Positions 60,531-64,000 of a DNA stretch of 64,000 nt are shown here, in pieces. The DNA comes from Candidatus Hydrogenedentota bacterium (GTDB lineage Bacteria > Hydrogenedentota > Hydrogenedentia > Hydrogenedentales > JAEUWI01). The notes beneath the pieces are model-generated. The model was not told the origin of the DNA. It made no database searches and was given only the letters and a program-made list of their open reading frames with translations. The DNA lies in contig JACPGE010000097.1 in NCBI GenBank assembly GCA_016182605.1, positions 1 through 64,000 on the forward strand, read 5' to 3'. The position numbers and the translations under genes are program-made. The number at the start of each line of letters is the position of its first letter. Positions within the stretch are counted from its first letter, which is position 1.

Positions 60531-62270
60531 ATGAGTGCAGTGCGTTTGTTGCCTGATCCCTCGCGGCGTTTGACCGTGCTCTATATCGGGGCCCTGTCGA
60601 CGGTGGCTTTGCTGACCATTCTTGGCCAGGTGCTCGTGCAGTTCATGCTTCACCGGCAAGAAACGGATTCACGGGTGATCAATGTGGCCGGCCGGCAGCG
60701 CATGCTGTCCCAACGCCTCGCAAAAACAGCGTTACAGGCGGCGGCGGCGGTGGAACCCGCATCCCGGGCGGCGCATCTGGCAGAACTCGTCGAGGTGGCT
60801 GCCCTTTGGGAAGCTTCCCACGTGGGCTTGCGGCACGGTGACACGGTCCTGCTTCTGCCGGGAAGCAACAGCCCGCGCGTGCAGGCGCTCTTTGCCGTAC
60901 TGGAACAGCCCTATCGGGCGATGCGCGATGCGGCGGCATCGCTTGCCAGCACGCTTGATGCCGGAGGAGATGCCGCGGAAGCACCATGGATTGCGCAGAT
61001 CGCCGGAAACGAAAGGGCCTTTCTGATGGGGATGGATGCGGTGGTGAGTGCCTATGAAGAAGAAGCGCGCGCGCGGGTGCGACGGCTGTCCGGCATGGAG
61101 CTGGCCCTCATGTTCTCCACGCTGACGATCCTCATCCTCGAAGGCATCGTCATCTTCCGGCCCGCTGCGGAGCATATCCGCGGGGCCTTCGCCCGCCAGG
61201 CAGCTTCAGAGGCGCAATCGACGCGCCTTGCCGGAGAACTGCAAACGATTCTGGATTCTGCGCCGGCGCTGATCTGGTATCAAGACCGCGAAGGGGCTTT
61301 AATCCGGATCAACTCCACGGCGTCAGCACTCATAGGCAAGCCCCCGCGCGCCTTGCTGTCCAATCCGATGGCGCGCTGGTTTCCAGACGACATGGCGGCA
61401 ATACGGAAAGAGGACAAGGCCGTGTGGCAAACGGGAACGCCCATGCTGAACGCCCAGTATCGCATGGAAACCGCTACGGGCGGGCGCCGGTGGCTGAACG
61501 TGAGCAAGACGCCCTACTGCGGTGAAGAGGGCACACCGGAAGGGGTGATCGTGATTGCAGAGGACATCACCGAGCGCGTGCACTTGGAACGGCGCCTGCG
61601 TGACCTCCGCCTCGACGAACAGCGCCGGGTGGGCCACGATCTGCACGATAGCCTGGGTCAGGTCCTCACCGGGGTCACTTTTTTGAGCCGGGGCCTGGAG
61701 AATCGCCTCAAGCTGGCCGCCCCGCTTGAGGCAGAACGGGCTGCTGAGATTGGCGCCCTCGTTCGCAATGCGGTCAAGCAAGTGAGGGCGATGGCCCAAG
61801 GTATCCGCCCCATTGAGCCGGGGCCCGAGGGACTCGTGCGCGGTCTGGAAGCGCTCGCGGCACAAACCACCGCACTGGGCCGGGTCTCGTGCAGCTTCGA
61901 ATCCGGCTCGATGCCGGTACACTTGGATGACGACGTGGCGGAACAGCTCTATCGCATTGCCCAAGAGGCCGTAGGCAACGCCCTGCGGCATAGCGGATCG
62001 CCGGCTGTGCATATTGCGATGAGCGCAGACCGGGGGCCGCTTCGCTTGAGCATTGAGGATTGGGGAACAGGAATTCCGCCCATGCTTTTCACCGAGGGAA
62101 CGGGCAGCATTGAAGAGGGCCGCGGATTGGGGCTGCGCATCATGCAGCATCGGGCGCAGCTTGCGGCAGGACGATTGAGGATATACCCGCAATCGCCCCA
62201 GGGAACGGTCGTTGAATGTGAAGTGCGCCTGGAAGAGAAACCGGAACGCGCCCGTACAGAGGAGCAGTGA
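60531..62270 (+). CDS. NarX-type sensor histidine kinase with PilJ and PAS domains
   Basis: A 579-residue sensor kinase. A transmembrane helix near residues 18-40, then a PilJ/type IV-pili methyl-accepting (NarX-like) sensor with NVAGRQRMLSQRLA, a second membrane helix near residue 200, a PAS domain (ILDSAPALIWYQD), a HisKA_3 dimerisation domain with the phospho-His in RRVGHDLHDSLGQ, and an HATPase domain (EAVGNALRHSG, DWGTGIP, RGLGLRIMQHR). ATG 60531 follows AGGGTGG; GTG 60510 is an alternative. It is followed by a NarL-type regulator with overlapping start and stop codons. Confidence 0.95.
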   Translation: MSAVRLLPDPSRRLTVLYIGALSTVALLTILGQVLVQFMLHRQETDSRVINVAGRQRMLSQRLAKTALQAAAAVEPASRAAHLAELVEVAALWEASHVGLRHGDTVLLLPGSNSPRVQALFAVLEQPYRAMRDAAASLASTLDAGGDAAEAPWIAQIAGNERAFLMGMDAVVSAYEEEARARVRRLSGMELALMFSTLTILILEGIVIFRPAAEHIRGAFARQAASEAQSTRLAGELQTILDSAPALIWYQDREGALIRINSTASALIGKPPRALLSNPMARWFPDDMAAIRKEDKAVWQTGTPMLNAQYRMETATGGRRWLNVSKTPYCGEEGTPEGVIVIAEDITERVHLERRLRDLRLDEQRRVGHDLHDSLGQVLTGVTFLSRGLENRLKLAAPLEAERAAEIGALVRNAVKQVRAMAQGIRPIEPGPEGLVRGLEALAAQTTALGRVSCSFESGSMPVHLDDDVAEQLYRIAQEAVGNALRHSGSPAVHIAMSADRGPLRLSIEDWGTGIPPMLFTEGTGSIEEGRGLGLRIMQHRAQLAAGRLRIYPQSPQGTVVECEVRLEEKPERARTEEQ

Positions 62271-62938
62271 CATTGGAGAAGAAAAACATCGCCATAGTGG
62301 ATGATCATCCCGTGGTGCGCCTGGGATTGAAGCAACTCATTTGCGAAGAACCCGACCTGAGCGTGTGCTGGCAGGCGGAAGACGTGGATGAAGCCAAGAA
62401 AAAGACCGCGGAAATGCCGCCACACGTGGTGATCGTGGACATTACGCTGCGATCCTCCAACGGACTGGATTTCCTGCTCTACCTGGGCGAGCATGCGCCG
62501 CAGGTGCGCGCGCTTGTCGTCTCCATGCACGATGAGGTTGTCTATGCGGAGCGCGCGCTGCGCCTCGGAGCCCGCGGCTACCTGATGAAACAGGATGCGG
62601 ACGAACGGGTGATCGAAGCGATCCGCAAGCTATTGAGTGGCGGACTTTATGTGAGTGAAGAGCAAAGCGAGCGCCTGCTCCAGGCCCTTGTCGCCGGAAA
62701 ACCCGCCACCATGGAAGAGCGCTTTGACTTGTTGAGCCGCCGCGAACTGGCCGTCTTCAACCTCCTCGGGGAAGGGCGCAACACCCGGGAAATCGCCGGT
62801 GAACTCGATCTGAACGCCAAAACCGTCGAGACGTACCGCCGGCGCATCAAGGCCAAGCTTGGCATTGATAGCACCAGCCAGCTCACCTACCGCGCCATCG
62901 AATGGGTCATGCACCAGCGCTCTGGAAACGTGAGGTAG
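62267..62938 (+). CDS. NarL/LuxR-family response regulator
   Basis: A 223-residue regulator: receiver domain (IAIVDDHPVVR, phospho-acceptor Asp in IVDITLRSSNG, MHDEV and KQDAD) and a LuxR/GerE HTH (LSRRELAVFNLLGEGRNT, IAGELDLNAKTVETYRRR). It is the partner of the upstream kinase. GTG 62267 overlaps the kinase stop as GTGA, but AGGAG then lies only 2 nt from it. TTG 62273 is 8 nt after AGGAG and is more likely the used start. Confidence 0.94.
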   Translation: MTLEKKNIAIVDDHPVVRLGLKQLICEEPDLSVCWQAEDVDEAKKKTAEMPPHVVIVDITLRSSNGLDFLLYLGEHAPQVRALVVSMHDEVVYAERALRLGARGYLMKQDADERVIEAIRKLLSGGLYVSEEQSERLLQALVAGKPATMEERFDLLSRRELAVFNLLGEGRNTREIAGELDLNAKTVETYRRRIKAKLGIDSTSQLTYRAIEWVMHQRSGNVR

Positions 62939-62962
62939 CCACATCGGCGTTTGACGCATGAA

Positions 62963-64000
62963 CTATTTCACGAAAGATGGCTCAAGACCGGCAGGCGCGC
63001 CGCCCTGGACCACGCCCCGGCGCGATCCCGGCTCCACCTGCTCGGGTGTGGGCCACACCCCGTGCCGCGCGCGGTGCAGTAGGCGGCGCGTATCGTTCAA
63101 TATACCCAGCAGCGCGGGAATAAAGAGCAGGGTCAGCACCGTGGCGAAGGCCACGCCAAACGAAATGGACGTGGCCATCGGAATGACGATCTGCGCCTGA
63201 AGGTCCTGTTCGAATAGTAGTGGCATGAGTCCACCGCAGGTCGTCGCGCTGGTGAGAAAGATGGGCCGGAAACGGCGCACACCCGCGTTCACCAGGGCCT
63301 CGTCGAAACGCATGCCTTCCTTCAGCAGGTCATTGAAACACTCAATCAGCACGATGGCATCATTCACCACCACACCGCAAAGCGCAATCAGCCCAAAGAG
63401 ACTGAGAAAGGTCAGGGGTATCCCAAGCGCCAAGTGCCCCAGGCATGCGCCTACGATCCCAAAGGGAATAATAGTAAGGATGACAAAGGGCTGTGCGTAA
63501 GAGCGGAAAATGCTCGCCATGATAACGAAGATACCGAGAATCGCCAGAACGAAACCCTTTTGTACACCCGCCATAGTCTCCGCATTGCTCTCCGCCGCAC
63601 CCCGGATCGACCACGTGAGACTTGGATAGCCCACGGCAAACGGGTCCAGATAATTCGCGGAAAGATCCTCCAGAATCTCGCTGGCCGAACTGATCGTGGG
63701 ATCCACGTTGGCCGAAACCACCACCCGCCGCAATCCATTGCTGCCTTCAATAAAGGAGTAGCCCCGGCCCGATTCCAGCAAGGCCACGGAAAGTAGCGGC
63801 GCCTCATTGCCATCGGCTGTGCGAATCTTCATCTGTTCCAACTGCGCCAGCGTCATCCGTTCCGATTTCGGGTATCGCACCCGCACTTTGACATCATCCC
63901 GGCCTCGCTGAAATCGCACCGCCTCTTCGCCGTAGTAGCCTGCGTATATCTGACGCGACACATCGGCAAGCGAGAGTCCCATGGCGCGCGCCTCTTCCCG
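62963..64000 (-). CDS. RND efflux transporter, C-terminal part (AcrB/HAE1-like), truncated by window edge
   Basis: Only the last 345 or so residues are visible; the frame is open to 64000, so the gene extends beyond it. Periplasmic docking residues are followed by transmembrane helices: FVLAILGIFVIMASIF, FVILTIIPFGIVGAC, LFGLIALCGVVVNDAIVLIE and a last set with FGVAFATVLTLLFIPALLG. The GVVVNDAIVLIE helix and the RPIFLTSATT...P loop are typical of AcrB-like proton-driven exporters. The 3' end has a hydrophilic tail. The partner adaptor and outer-membrane genes should lie outside the window. Confidence 0.93.
   Translation of the reverse strand, partial: REEARAMGLSLADVSRQIYAGYYGEEAVRFQRGRDDVKVRVRYPKSERMTLAQLEQMKIRTADGNEAPLLSVALLESGRGYSFIEGSNGLRRVVVSANVDPTISSASEILEDLSANYLDPFAVGYPSLTWSIRGAAESNAETMAGVQKGFVLAILGIFVIMASIFRSYAQPFVILTIIPFGIVGACLGHLALGIPLTFLSLFGLIALCGVVVNDAIVLIECFNDLLKEGMRFDEALVNAGVRRFRPIFLTSATTCGGLMPLLFEQDLQAQIVIPMATSISFGVAFATVLTLLFIPALLGILNDTRRLLHRARHGVWPTPEQVEPGSRRGVVQGGAPAGLEPSFVK

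Overview
The window reads like a chromosomal segment of a GC-rich, diderm, planctomycete-like bacterium. Candidatus Hydrogenedentota or another PVC-related lineage fits best. This is inferred from the mixture of families: DUF1501 with DUF1549/DUF1553 and PSCyt1 proteins, SGNH/DUF1080 sugar-acting proteins, secreted pectate-lyase-like and dockerin proteins, Ser/Thr kinases and CsgG-like proteins. No rRNA, tRNA, CRISPR array or transposase was recognised.

Layout. 1-2.6 kb: an AT-richer restriction-modification pair (N4-cytosine-type methyltransferase plus Bpu10I-like endonuclease). 2.6-6.4 kb: a menaquinone operon, menH-menB-menA-menC. 6.5-16.4 kb (minus strand): mutY with a secreted protein, a repeat-rich spacer, a stunted antitoxin-like ORF, a pectate-lyase-fold protein, a coiled-coil protein, a 2Fe-2S ferredoxin and a DUF1501 + DUF1549/1553 pair. 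16.7-19.3 kb: metG and a membrane protein. 19.5-21.9 kb: an AT-rich island of three overlapping unknown genes. 22.4-31.6 kb: SGNH/DUF1080 enzyme, alpha/beta hydrolase, PI-PLC-like and metallophosphatase secreted enzymes, nucleoside deoxyribosyltransferase, type 4 uracil-DNA glycosylase, histidine kinase and DJ-1/PfpI protein.

31.6-39.7 kb: ten minus-strand phage-type genes (portal, prohead protease, XhlA-like protein, LigD-phosphoesterase-like protein, decoration protein, major capsid, connector, Dit-like protein, baseplate hub with an embedded staphylococcal-nuclease domain, tail-tip protein). No terminase, tail tube, tape measure, integrase or lysin is present, so it looks like a compact capsid-plus-baseplate cassette rather than a whole prophage. 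A single-domain response regulator is divergent from it. This cassette is the strongest candidate for an undescribed system.

40-64 kb: two secreted proteins (one a beta-propeller), a large M4 metallopeptidase with a dockerin, a small unknown protein behind a structured leader, a SirB1-like protein with a fructosamine kinase/LMW-PTP pair (probable deglycation operon), an NtrC-type regulator, a Ser/Thr kinase operon with two CsgG paralogues, a PSCyt1-DUF1549-DUF1553 protein, a cytochrome/LRR protein ending in two identical-period Cys-rich repeats, a NarX-NarL-type two-component pair, and the C-terminal part of an RND efflux pump cut by the window edge. Two leaders (46.6 and 60.3 kb) share a conserved, co-varying RNA-like motif.

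Gene starts were chosen from visible Shine-Dalgarno sequences, signal peptides and overlaps. Functions come from motif recognition only; no database search was possible.
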